A model generated the notes under the pieces. The model worked only from the letters and a program-made list of their open reading frames with translations, was not told the origin of the DNA and did not search any database. A DNA stretch of 49,028 bases, taken from assembly GCA_030430155.1 (NCBI GenBank), contig JAUIFV010000012.1, forward strand, positions 1 to 49,028, in the 5' to 3' direction. Both the position numbers and the translations under genes were made by a program. Shown here one piece after another: positions 34,817 to 42,857 of this stretch. The DNA comes from Gammaproteobacteria bacterium (GTDB lineage Bacteria; Pseudomonadota; Gammaproteobacteria; Xanthomonadales; SZUA-5). Positions within the stretch are counted from its first letter, which is position 1; each line of letters opens with the position of its first letter.

Positions 34817-36256
34817 ATGAATAAGATCTCGATCTCTTGGATTGCCATCAGCGTGATCTTCGTTGCCGGCTCCAGCGGGGTCGCGGCGCAGCGGACCGGG
34901 CATGCCGGTCAGATCTACGTCAAGGAGGGTGCACGCTGGATCCAGCAGGAGACCAACGGGCAACGTTTCGAGGTCGACCGCAACGTCATCACGGTCAAGT
35001 TTCGCGACTCGGCGTTGCGCAGTTCCCAAGAGAGCTTGCACCGCAACCTTGGTACGACCGAGTTGCGTCGAGCATCGACCGGCTTCATCGATCTTCGGGT
35101 TCCGAGTGGAACGGACGTGTTTCAGCTCATCGATGCCTATCTGGCCAGCCCGTTGATCGAGATCGCCGAGCCCAACACCCTGGGGTACTGGACCGCCGTC
35201 CCGGACGACACGCAGTACGGCGCTCAGTCATGGCTACCGCTGATTTCCGCCGAGCAAGCATGGGACATCACCAGCGGTGACCCGAGCGTGATCGTCGCCG
35301 TGCTCGACTCGGGTACCGAGTTCTCCCACGAGGACCTTGGTCCGGGTACCGATGGCTATGAGAATGTGTGGCTCAACCCCGGCGAGGACGCTTGGAGTGA
35401 TCCCGACGACCCAGCGACCGGCAACGGCGTCGATGACGACATGAATGGATTGGTCGATGACTGGAAGGGCTGGGACTTCGCCAACGACGACAACGTGAGC
35501 AGTGGCACCTTCTTCCACGGGACCGCGGTCGCCGGGGCGGTGGCAGCCAAGACCAACAATGCACTGGGCGTGGCCGGGGTCGCTGGCGGCTTTGGCGGGC
35601 CAGGCGTTCGGGTCCTGATTGCCGGTGTCGGTGACAACGGTCCCAACGGCTCGGTAATCGACGATGCGATCCTGTATGCGGCGGAGAAGGGCGCGAAGAT
35701 CATTCAGCTTAGTCTAGGCGTAGGCTCGAGTTCGGCGATCGACGCCGCCGTTGATGAGGTCTATGACAACCAGAATATGCTGGTTATTTGTTCCTCCGGG
35801 AATGGCGGCGGCAACAGTGTGGGCTACCCCAGCTCCCTGCCCAAGGTCATCGCAGTGGGCGCAACCACCACGTCCGACACCCGGGCCAGTTTTTCCCAGC
35901 ACGGCCCGGACGTTGAGATTTCCGCACCGGGCACCAGTTTCCTTACGCTAACGCTCAATGATGGATACTCAACGGTCAGCGGAACGTCGTTCTCGGCGCC
36001 AACGGTATCGGGAATCGCTGCACTGATGTGGTCGCTGGACCCGAGCAGGCCCAACACCGAGATCCGCCGGATCCTCCGCGACACGGCGGATAAAGTCGGG
36101 GGCTACAACTACAACTGGAACGCGACCATGCCAGGTCACTCGTTCGAACTGGGCTATGGCAAGGCCAACGCCGAAAGCGCCCTCTTATCCATGCTCAATG
36201 ACATTCTCATCGACGGTTTTGAAGACAGTCTCATTCCGGGTGCGGGTGGAGAGTGA
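34817..36256 (+). CDS. secreted subtilisin-like serine protease (S8) with DGFE tail
   Basis: 479 residues from the ATG at 34817, with GAGGTG 7 bases upstream. A signal peptide (SISWIAISVIFVAGSSGVAA) is followed by a propeptide of about 100 residues and the peptidase S8 domain. The triad is complete: D164 in AVLDSGTEF, H234 in FHGTAVAGA and S391 in SGTSFSAPTVSG; the oxyanion Asn is N329 in SSGNGG. The region DPDDPATGNGVDDDMNGLVDD is an acidic, probably calcium-binding loop. The C-terminus reads ILIDGFEDS, a DGFE tail shared with the next gene and perhaps a sorting or secretion mark. Confidence 0.92.
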   Translation: MNKISISWIAISVIFVAGSSGVAAQRTGHAGQIYVKEGARWIQQETNGQRFEVDRNVITVKFRDSALRSSQESLHRNLGTTELRRASTGFIDLRVPSGTDVFQLIDAYLASPLIEIAEPNTLGYWTAVPDDTQYGAQSWLPLISAEQAWDITSGDPSVIVAVLDSGTEFSHEDLGPGTDGYENVWLNPGEDAWSDPDDPATGNGVDDDMNGLVDDWKGWDFANDDNVSSGTFFHGTAVAGAVAAKTNNALGVAGVAGGFGGPGVRVLIAGVGDNGPNGSVIDDAILYAAEKGAKIIQLSLGVGSSSAIDAAVDEVYDNQNMLVICSSGNGGGNSVGYPSSLPKVIAVGATTTSDTRASFSQHGPDVEISAPGTSFLTLTLNDGYSTVSGTSFSAPTVSGIAALMWSLDPSRPNTEIRRILRDTADKVGGYNYNWNATMPGHSFELGYGKANAESALLSMLNDILIDGFEDSLIPGAGGE

Positions 36257-36459
36257 GGCGGGCTTCGCCTGGCAATCCGCGTCTCGGCGCGCCCGCAGAA
36301 GCCGCGATCGGAACATGATGAACGCCCCGGGCTAGGTGCTTACTCGGAGCTTGCGCTACTCGAGCCCTCCGACCTCTGCTCCCGCGTCCGCACCAGACGC
36401 GTTGTAGACTGGAGTCGGTCGCGCTGTCGCGCCGCACGCGGCGCTCCGGGAGGTAGAGC

Positions 36460-37716
36460 ATGAAACGAGCGCTCCTGGTCTCGGTGCTGCTGTTTCCTGC
36501 GCTGACGCAGGCGCAGCTGCAGCTGCTGGATCGCCAGGCCGACGGCGAGAGTCCCGGGGTAAACGCGCTGCGCGGGTCTTTCGGGATGGCGGTCAGCCCG
36601 GATGGGCTCAATGTCTACGCCTCCGGGTCGCTGGACAATGGCTTGGTTGTGTTCAGCCTGAATCCGGCCAACGGCACGCTGACCCCCATCCAGGAGCTGG
36701 TCGACGGTCAGAACGGGATCAGTTCTCTGGCCAGCGTACGCGACGTGGCGGTGAGCCCCGATGGTCTACACGTCTACAGCGCAGCGCTGACTGACAGCGC
36801 AGTCACGGTCTTCGCCCGCGGGCCCGCCACCGGGACCCTGACCCTGGTACAGGCTATCTTCGACGTGGACACCGGGGGCAGCTTCGACGGACTGGGCGGG
36901 GCGATGAGCGTCGTGGTCAGTCCGGACGGCGGCCATGTGTACGTCGGATCGCGCAGTGACGACGCCGTGGTGGCCTTTGCCCGCAACGCCGGCAGCGGCA
37001 TGCTCACCCTGATCGCGGTGTACCAGAACATGACCCCGCCGATCGTGGGACTGGACGGACCCGAAAGCATCGCGATCAGTCCGGACGGCAACCATCTTTA
37101 TGCCGCGGCGGAGACTGCGCAGGCGTTGGTCGGGTTCACCCGCAATCCTGCAACCGGCGCGTTGACCTACTTGAACAGCTGGTTTGATGGGGTCGGCGAC
37201 GCGGATGGCCTGGGCTGCGCCAACGATCTGGAGGTGAGCCCGGATGGCAAGCACGTCTACGCCGTCGGCCAGTTCGGCGCGCCCAGCCAGCCGTTTTGTA
37301 GCGTGGGCTTCGATGACTGGATGGGCATCTACGCGCGCAACGCCAGCAGCGGCGAGCTCAGCTTTGTCGCCGCCCCCGATCCAGCTGACTTCGATCTGCC
37401 GGTCAATTGCGGCGGGGTCGCCGGCGACAATGGCGTGGCCGTCGCCCCCAACAACGGCCGCGTTTATGCCACCGTGCAGTGGCTGGGAGCGGTGCTGGAG
37501 TTGGATCGCGACAGCGACAGCGGATTGCTCAACCTGCGCTCTTACGATTGCTCCGACCTCAGCGACCCCAACACCGTGGTCGACCTGCTTAGCGCCCACG
37601 AAATCAGCATCGCTCCCAGCGGCAGTCCCGTATTCGTCTCTGCCCTGAGCCCGGGCACGGTGCTGTCCTATGAGCCGGCGTTGCATGTGGATGGGTTTGA
37701 GACTGTCGGTCGTTAG
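36460..37716 (+). CDS. exported YVTN/lactonase-like beta-propeller with DGFE tail
   Basis: 418 residues; GGGAGGT lies 5 bases before the ATG. A signal peptide (MKRALLVSVLLFPALTQA) is followed by five or more repeats built on 'VSPDGxHVY...F.RNPATGxLT' (for example SPDGLNVY, SPDGLHVY, SPDGGHVY, SPDGNHLY, SPDGKHVY), the pattern of 6-phosphogluconolactonase-like seven-bladed propellers. No lactonase active site can be shown. The protein ends LHVDGFETVGR, another DGFE tail. It follows the protease in the same direction after 203 bases. It overlaps the convergent gene at 37713 by 4 bases. Confidence 0.85.
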   Translation: MKRALLVSVLLFPALTQAQLQLLDRQADGESPGVNALRGSFGMAVSPDGLNVYASGSLDNGLVVFSLNPANGTLTPIQELVDGQNGISSLASVRDVAVSPDGLHVYSAALTDSAVTVFARGPATGTLTLVQAIFDVDTGGSFDGLGGAMSVVVSPDGGHVYVGSRSDDAVVAFARNAGSGMLTLIAVYQNMTPPIVGLDGPESIAISPDGNHLYAAAETAQALVGFTRNPATGALTYLNSWFDGVGDADGLGCANDLEVSPDGKHVYAVGQFGAPSQPFCSVGFDDWMGIYARNASSGELSFVAAPDPADFDLPVNCGGVAGDNGVAVAPNNGRVYATVQWLGAVLELDRDSDSGLLNLRSYDCSDLSDPNTVVDLLSAHEISIAPSGSPVFVSALSPGTVLSYEPALHVDGFETVGR

Positions 37717-38264
37717 TCGTCAGCCTGGGGCGCACTGAAGGCCTTGCTGTAGAACCCCGATGGATCGAAACAGCAGACCCGTTTCTTACCAGAGGCGAGC
37801 ATCTCGCAGGCATCGCCAATGCGCTTCGTGCGCGTTCTGGATTGTTTCGCCGAAACGATCCAGTGCACCCAATCGATGCGCGCCACCGTGGTCGTCGCCT
37901 CCCAAGTAGCGAGCGCCTCTGGCGCTGCCGCCAGAGCCTCGGCAAGATCGCTGGGCATTGCTGGTTCCGGTTCCTGTTGCAGCGCTGAAATCTCAAACTG
38001 GGCTTCGCGACCTATCATTGCGCCGGCGCACGCCAGGTCTCGCTCATCAATCCGCATCCAATGGCTCTTGTGACCATCCGGTTCGAGCAATGCCTCGAAG
38101 CCATGACCGTCCATGGTCACCGCGACGGTGGTACGCCCGCGCCTGGGAAGCGTCGCGCTTGCCTGCAGCGGTAGGACGATGAACGCCCACCCAGCGACTT
38201 CCCCCGGCTGCTTCGGGCGAAGTAGCCTGGCTCGAAACCGCGACTTGTGGCTCTGCTGCGACAT
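37713..38264 (-). CDS. DUF1905/YdeI-like (OmdA) protein
   Basis: 183 residues without a signal peptide. The N-terminal half (FRARLLRPKQPGEVAGWAFI through RGRTTVAVTMDGHGFEA) matches DUF1905. The C-terminal half (MPSDLAEALAAAPEALATWE, RIDWVHWIVSAKQSRTRTKR) matches the YdeI/OmpD-associated domain, whose members have been linked to bacteriocin protection and osmotic or peptide stress. The final part (KRVCCFDPSGFYSKAF) departs from the family's usual end. It is a soluble protein of unsettled role. It converges on the propeller gene. Confidence 0.78.
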   Translation of the reverse strand: MSQQSHKSRFRARLLRPKQPGEVAGWAFIVLPLQASATLPRRGRTTVAVTMDGHGFEALLEPDGHKSHWMRIDERDLACAGAMIGREAQFEISALQQEPEPAMPSDLAEALAAAPEALATWEATTTVARIDWVHWIVSAKQSRTRTKRIGDACEMLASGKKRVCCFDPSGFYSKAFSAPQADD

Positions 38265-38300
38265 TCGGTTCCCACCTCGCTCAAAAGCACCTAGGGCAAG

Positions 38301-38909
38301 CTAGCCACTTAGCGATCGAGCCAGCTCTGCAGCGACGCCTGACTTCACCAGCCAGACTATTGCTGCGACGTTGATGGCAACGGTAGCCCAAAAGAAAGAC
38401 TGGAACGGTTGCTTGATCGTTTTGTGGCGAAACTGCTGCTGAGCAACGAGAGCGCCCGGCCAGCCACCGGCAAGGGAAATCAGGTGCAGGGTACTTTCCG
38501 GTGTGCGCCGGGCGCCGCGCTGAGCAGCCGACTTGTCCAGCCAATAGAATACGTATGCAAGCAGGCTTAGGCCGACGAGCAGCAATTGTAGAAGCATGGG
38601 AATCACGCCAACGACGGCCAGACCGGCGCCTGTGAGCAGAGCGGTGATCCCGATTGCTACCCTTGGCAATCGCAACGCAGAGACCCGCTCATTGACCGTC
38701 TGGCCCGCATACCGAATCTGTTTGGCGTTCAGCCGCCCCCGCTGATCGGCGATCGTCAGATAGGAGATGCTGTCTCCGTTCATCGGGCGCCTTGAACCAC
38801 GCTGAAACTCCTTCACGTGCACGAACGCGCGATCCCCGCCGCCGTTCGGCACAACGAAACCGTAGCCTCTGGCATCATTCCAGTCGGTGATTCGCCCCGC
38901 ATTTCGCAT
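38301..38909 (-). CDS. cold-shock domain plus DUF1294 membrane protein
   Basis: 202 residues. The N-terminal 65 residues are a cold-shock domain: GRITDWNDARGYGFVVPNGG carries the RNP-1-like GYGFV and FVHVKEF the RNP-2-like motif. Two hydrophobic segments (VAIGITALLTGAGLAVVGVI, LLQLLLVGLSLLAYVFYWLD) lead into DUF1294 (DKSAAQRGARRTPE, LISLAGGWPGALVAQQQFRH). A last membrane helix closes it. The combination is a known two-domain protein, perhaps linking nucleic-acid binding to the membrane; its function is unknown. Confidence 0.87.
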   Translation of the reverse strand: MRNAGRITDWNDARGYGFVVPNGGGDRAFVHVKEFQRGSRRPMNGDSISYLTIADQRGRLNAKQIRYAGQTVNERVSALRLPRVAIGITALLTGAGLAVVGVIPMLLQLLLVGLSLLAYVFYWLDKSAAQRGARRTPESTLHLISLAGGWPGALVAQQQFRHKTIKQPFQSFFWATVAINVAAIVWLVKSGVAAELARSLSG

Positions 38910-39107
38910 TGCAACGCCTTTCTGCGGCTAACTACTAGCTTAAGTCTAGGCCAGACCCTGCGGTTCCGGGGAATCACTGACTCCACTCAAGATCAATCTC
39001 ATCTCAGCCTTCGAGGGTCAAGTCTAGAATCGAAGCATCCAGACCAACTGAGCCCAAACCAGCCCTTGATGCTGCTCCAGACCTGAGTCAACCGGCAGCT
39101 GATCAAC

Positions 39108-39626
39108 CTAAGGCAGTACGCGCCGGTACCGCACCAGTTCACCCGCCTCCACCGGAGTGCCTGCCGAATGAGTGTTGCTGACGTAGGACTCGCTCCGGCT
39201 GAACGACTGCGGCGTGTCGACAGCGATTTGCAGAGCGTGTTGGTGGGAGCCGTTGGGGTCCTGCAAGTTGGTGCCGTCGAGGAATTCGAAGCGGTAGCTT
39301 TGGTCGGCCTCGCGCTCGCTCAGCACCAAACGAGGTTGATTGCCCTGAGGGCAGTAGTGGGTGGCCAGCAATCGGTCGCCGTCCAGCGCGTAGAGGGTCA
39401 GCGACTGGCGCGTCGGCGACATGGTCCAGGTCTCGACGATGACGCTGTCGTTGGCGGTGAGCGCAAAGCTCACTCGATGACTGCGGCCGTTGGCGTAGGT
39501 GCCTTCCCACTCGCCGACCAGGGAGGCCAGGTCGGCGAAGGCCTGTTCAGCGAGCGTCTCGGCGCGGCCACTGGTTGTGCAGCAAAGGCCGATTGCGCCG
39601 GCTAGAAGTATGCTCCATCGCATCAT
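39108..39626 (-). CDS. small exported protein, DUF1579-like beta-barrel
   Basis: 172 residues from the ATG at 39626. A signal peptide (RWSILLAGAIGLCCTTSGRA) is followed by a lipocalin-like pattern: LASLVGEWEGTYANGRSHRV, VIVETWTMSPTRQSLTLYAL, LLATHYCPQGNQPRL and SYRFEFLDGTNL. Such 'G-x-W-x-G' beginnings occur in DUF1579 and fatty-acid-binding-like proteins. It has no catalytic motif. It is read in the same direction as the next exported gene (39863-40384), but 236 bases separate them. Confidence 0.65.
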   Translation of the reverse strand: MMRWSILLAGAIGLCCTTSGRAETLAEQAFADLASLVGEWEGTYANGRSHRVSFALTANDSVIVETWTMSPTRQSLTLYALDGDRLLATHYCPQGNQPRLVLSEREADQSYRFEFLDGTNLQDPNGSHQHALQIAVDTPQSFSRSESYVSNTHSAGTPVEAGELVRYRRVLP

Positions 39627-39862
39627 GATGCTGTTTCCGTCGCTGTCCAAAGCGCGCAGGCTATCGCCTTCAGACCCGCGCCGATGACCGACACCGCGGG
39701 CCTTCGACAAAGCGTGCCCGCATCGCGACGGGTGGAACCCGTCACAGACCTGCTGTCCGCCGCCTACTCGGCTGTGGATCTGCGATCCCACGGGCGCGTA
39801 CGCGGTCTACCCGTGGCGCCGCTGTCGCGAGTTGGCCGCTTGCGGTTTGACCCGGCAGCCGG

Positions 39863-40384
39863 TCACTGCCCACCGGCCATCGAGTCAAACCAGCCGCTGT
39901 AGACATCGGCGACCTCCTCGGCGTAGTACAGCAGCTCCGGCTTGTCGCGGCGCAGGGCAAGGCGGTGATCGGTAAAGGCGACGACCGCGTCGAGTTCATG
40001 CGTGGGCACACCGAACTGCTGCTTCAGCGCTTTCAGCAGGGCGCCCTCTTCTTCCGCTTCGGTCAACACCCAGACGAACACCAGCGCATCGTCGGCAAAC
40101 ACGAACTCGGCCAGTCGCTTGCCGCCGGCGTGCTGGAGCCCGGTGCAGTCGATCTGAGTGTGGCTGTGCTTGGCGACCGGCAGCTTGGCGATGTCGAGTT
40201 CGCGGGTTTCGATCTGGGTGCAGAGAGGGGTGAGTGCGGTCTGCATGGCGCTGACGGTGGCACCGAACTCGGCGACCTTTGGTGCACCGACTGGGACTGT
40301 GGTCGACTCGGCGACAGCTTCGGTCTCGCCCCAGCAAAGAACGGCCAGAGCCAGCACCGTCGCGTAGCGTGAATAGGATTTCAT
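39863..40384 (-). CDS. small exported protein of unknown function
   Basis: 173 residues from the ATG at 40384. A signal peptide (SRYATVLALAVLCWGETEAVA) is followed by a mixed alpha/beta domain: AMQTALTPLCTQIETRELD, HTQIDCTGLQHAGGKRLAEF, DDALVFVWVLTEAEEEGALL, then a tyrosine-rich end (LLYYAEEVADVYSGWFDSM). Two cysteines could form a disulfide in the periplasm. I do not recognise the family. It lies downstream of, and parallel to, the AraC-type membrane regulator. Confidence 0.65.
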   Translation of the reverse strand: MKSYSRYATVLALAVLCWGETEAVAESTTVPVGAPKVAEFGATVSAMQTALTPLCTQIETRELDIAKLPVAKHSHTQIDCTGLQHAGGKRLAEFVFADDALVFVWVLTEAEEEGALLKALKQQFGVPTHELDAVVAFTDHRLALRRDKPELLYYAEEVADVYSGWFDSMAGGQ

Positions 40385-40473
40385 CAATGGCTCCTCATAA
40401 TTGAACGAGCCACGAGCGTGCCGCGGAAACGCTGCCACGGCGTCCCAGATCAGGATTCGGGACGGCTGATGCG

Positions 40474-41511
40474 CTATGTGATGCCTTCTTGTAGCTCACG
40501 CAGCGTCGCCGTCGGCGTCCGGCCTCTGAGCTTTGCATAGATTCGGTTGAAGGCTGACTTGGAGTTGAAGCCAACGGCGAAAGCCAATTCGAGCAGCGGG
40601 CGGTCGCGCTGGTCGGGGTCGCTGAGCAGCTCGTCGAAGGCGTCGACGCGGGCCGAGTTGATGTAGTCGGAGAAGCTCAAGCCGGCGACCTGGTTGATCG
40701 CGCCGGAAACGTCGCGGGCATGCAGTCCACACTCGGTGGCCACGTCGCTCAAGGACAGGCGCGGTTCGCGCCAGAGCTGCTTGGCGGTCACCACATCGGC
40801 GATGACCGGGAACAGCGCGTCGTACTCGCTGCCGTTGCCCGCCGGCTCGGTCTGCTTCTGGTCGGCTGCGGTGATCTCACCGTGCCGTTGACGGTGAACC
40901 ACGCTGCGCCAGCCCATGTAGGTGAGCAGCCCGACCACCACGATCAGAATGATAGCCAGCGAGTGGTCGTCGGCAATCGGCAGTTGCCCAAACGCACCCG
41001 CGCTACTGCGCAGGATGTCGACCAAGGCGACGGCGGCAAAGGCCAGTATGGAGCGATGCACCCAGTGCAGGTCGACGCTCAGATCGTCCGAACGCAGCTG
41101 TGGGCTGAGTGAGCGATGTCGGCGCAGCGCGCGGTAGGCGAGGATCACATAGGCGACCAACGCGACGAACCCAAAGCTACGTGCGGCGACGACGGGTGGC
41201 TGGAAAACCGCCACCACCAAGCCCGGCAGACCGTGCAACGCGTCCAGCCAGCGTGGCTGACCATCGCTGAACACCAATCCGCGCACGAACAAATAGAACA
41301 GCGGCGCGTAGAACAATCCGAAAGCGTCGCTGATGTCCAGCGGCCCGAGGATCAACCCGAAGCCCGCGCCCAGGTTGACCAGCATGTGGACGGCGAACAC
41401 CGCACACATCAGGCCCAGCGGTATAGAAATGCGCCTAGACAGGATCAGCGCCGCCAAGATCAGGGTGTGGTAGGCGGCGAGCAGCTCGACGATGACCAGG
41501 GTAGACGGCAT
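40474..41511 (-). CDS. membrane-bound AraC-family regulator
   Basis: 345 residues. Six or seven N-terminal membrane helices (LLAAYHTLILAALILS, LGLMCAVFAVHMLVNLGAGF, FYAPLFYLFVRGLVF, AIILIVVVGLLTYMGW) precede an AraC helix-turn-helix (LSLSDVATECGLHARDVSGA and LLELAFAVGFNSKSAFNRIY). It is a second regulator of the type found at 19787. It starts only 4 bases after the stop of the membrane gene 41516-42298, so the two are co-transcribed, and it may control the small exported gene downstream. Confidence 0.85.
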   Translation of the reverse strand: MPSTLVIVELLAAYHTLILAALILSRRISIPLGLMCAVFAVHMLVNLGAGFGLILGPLDISDAFGLFYAPLFYLFVRGLVFSDGQPRWLDALHGLPGLVVAVFQPPVVAARSFGFVALVAYVILAYRALRRHRSLSPQLRSDDLSVDLHWVHRSILAFAAVALVDILRSSAGAFGQLPIADDHSLAIILIVVVGLLTYMGWRSVVHRQRHGEITAADQKQTEPAGNGSEYDALFPVIADVVTAKQLWREPRLSLSDVATECGLHARDVSGAINQVAGLSFSDYINSARVDAFDELLSDPDQRDRPLLELAFAVGFNSKSAFNRIYAKLRGRTPTATLRELQEGIT

Positions 41512-41515
41512 CTGC

Positions 41516-42298
41516 TCAGCCTGGCGGCCACATCCAGGCCAGTATCGACAGCCCAGCGATCACGCCCATCCAGGTCAGCGCCAGCCGATGATATGGCGCG
41601 GCGTGCGCGTGAGCCGTTGCGTCCTCGGCCAGACTGGTCGCCAGATCGCGGCCCTGGCACCAGCCGTTTAGAAACTGGGCGGCATACAGATAGTCGGGTT
41701 CGAAGTCGTAACGCAGCAACACGGTATGTAGCTCGCCTGTGGCAGCCTTGCAGTGGAAGCGCAGGTAGGTTTCACGTTCCTCGCTGGTATTGGTGCCGGT
41801 CTTGAAGCCATCAACGCTGATGATCACCGACCGGGGCAGCAGCAGGCAGCGATCGCCGCGCCACAGTGGGCCAGGCAGACGCGCGACCAGGTGGTCGTCG
41901 TCGGCCACCATGGCGTAGCGACACAGTCCGCGCTGGCGCAGAGCACGCTCGCGCCATGCTGCCTCGCAGCTCATCAGCTTGGTATAGGCCAGCACCAACA
42001 GACCCGCCGCAAGGGCAAACAGAAACAGCATCAGCGGGCTGGTCAGGGCGTCGTTCACCAGCTTGTCGTAGAGGTCTGCATCAACCCGCAGATCGCGCAC
42101 CGATAGAGGAATCAGCAGCAGCCACCAGAATCCATGACCGCCCGCCATCAAGCTTCGGTAAACGATCCAGAGCTTGCACGGGTACACGCTCGCCCGACGC
42201 TGCGGATGATGATCGACGATCGCGCCGCTGCCGAAGCCGTCCCGCCAGGACTGCGGCAGCTGATCGAATCGGCACCAGCCGAAGCTGTTTTGCTTCAT
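41516..42298 (-). CDS. membrane protein of unknown function
   Basis: 260 residues. Hydrophobic stretches lie at about 52-68 (GGHGFWWLLLIPLSV), 88-108 (LMLFLFALAAGLLVLAYTKL) and at the C-terminus (LTWMGVIAGLSILAWMW). Between them a soluble, beta-rich part (HLVARLPGPLWRGDRCLLLP, YLRFHCKAATGELHTVLLRY) looks like a PH-like or DUF-type domain. An internal ATG near residue 51 (SLMAGGHG) is an alternative start. No catalytic motif is seen. It is followed after 4 bases by the AraC-type membrane regulator. Confidence 0.6.
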   Translation of the reverse strand: MKQNSFGWCRFDQLPQSWRDGFGSGAIVDHHPQRRASVYPCKLWIVYRSLMAGGHGFWWLLLIPLSVRDLRVDADLYDKLVNDALTSPLMLFLFALAAGLLVLAYTKLMSCEAAWRERALRQRGLCRYAMVADDDHLVARLPGPLWRGDRCLLLPRSVIISVDGFKTGTNTSEERETYLRFHCKAATGELHTVLLRYDFEPDYLYAAQFLNGWCQGRDLATSLAEDATAHAHAAPYHRLALTWMGVIAGLSILAWMWPPG

Positions 42299-42339
42299 CA
42301 GTGGGCTGTCCGCTGGGAAGGATGGCGAATGATAGCGGG

Positions 42340-42840
42340 CTAGCGCCCGACCACCTCCCGCCAGTAGTGCTCAAACCAGAGGCGCTGTTCGTCGGTGTCA
42401 GGCACCTGCACGCCCCTGGCTTCGGAGATTCGATCGAAGACCGTTGCCGGGTCCTCGCCCAATGCCACCAACGTCGCCGCGGCGGTGAGCCCGGATCGGC
42501 CGATGCCGGCGCGGCAGTGAATGGCCAGGCCTGCACCCGCACCAACCGCGCTGGCGAGTTCTGCAATGAAGGCTGCGTACGCTGCCTGGTTTGCCGGTGT
42601 GGACCGATCCGGGATCGGGAACTGGCAGAAGCCCAGCCCGTGCCTTCGAGCCACGGACTCTTCCTCCTGCAAGCCCAGCTCATGCGCCTCCGCCGGTTCA
42701 AGCAGCGACGCGATGAGGGTCACGCCCAACCGCTGCAGGCCGCGCATTTCGTCCTCCAGCCAGTCGCCGGCTCGAGGCCGCGGCATCACCGCAACGAAGC
42801 CTCGGCCGTGGTTCTGGACCCGGTACAGATCGGGTGTCAA
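42340..42840 (-). CDS. dual-specificity/tyrosine phosphatase-like protein
   Basis: 166 residues. The signature HCRAGIGRSG gives the nucleophile C109 and R115 (C-X5-R). The general acid is probably D78 in FPIPDRSTP, matching the WPD-like loop. RLGVTLIASLLEPAEAHELGL is typical of CDC14-like or swiss PTPs. It is cytoplasmic and should remove phosphate from Tyr, Ser/Thr or a small molecule. It is 17 bases downstream of the ABC permease gene on the same strand and may be co-transcribed. Confidence 0.87.
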   Translation of the reverse strand: MTPDLYRVQNHGRGFVAVMPRPRAGDWLEDEMRGLQRLGVTLIASLLEPAEAHELGLQEEESVARRHGLGFCQFPIPDRSTPANQAAYAAFIAELASAVGAGAGLAIHCRAGIGRSGLTAAATLVALGEDPATVFDRISEARGVQVPDTDEQRLWFEHYWREVVGR

Positions 42841-42857
42841 CGAGCTCTCCTTGCCGC

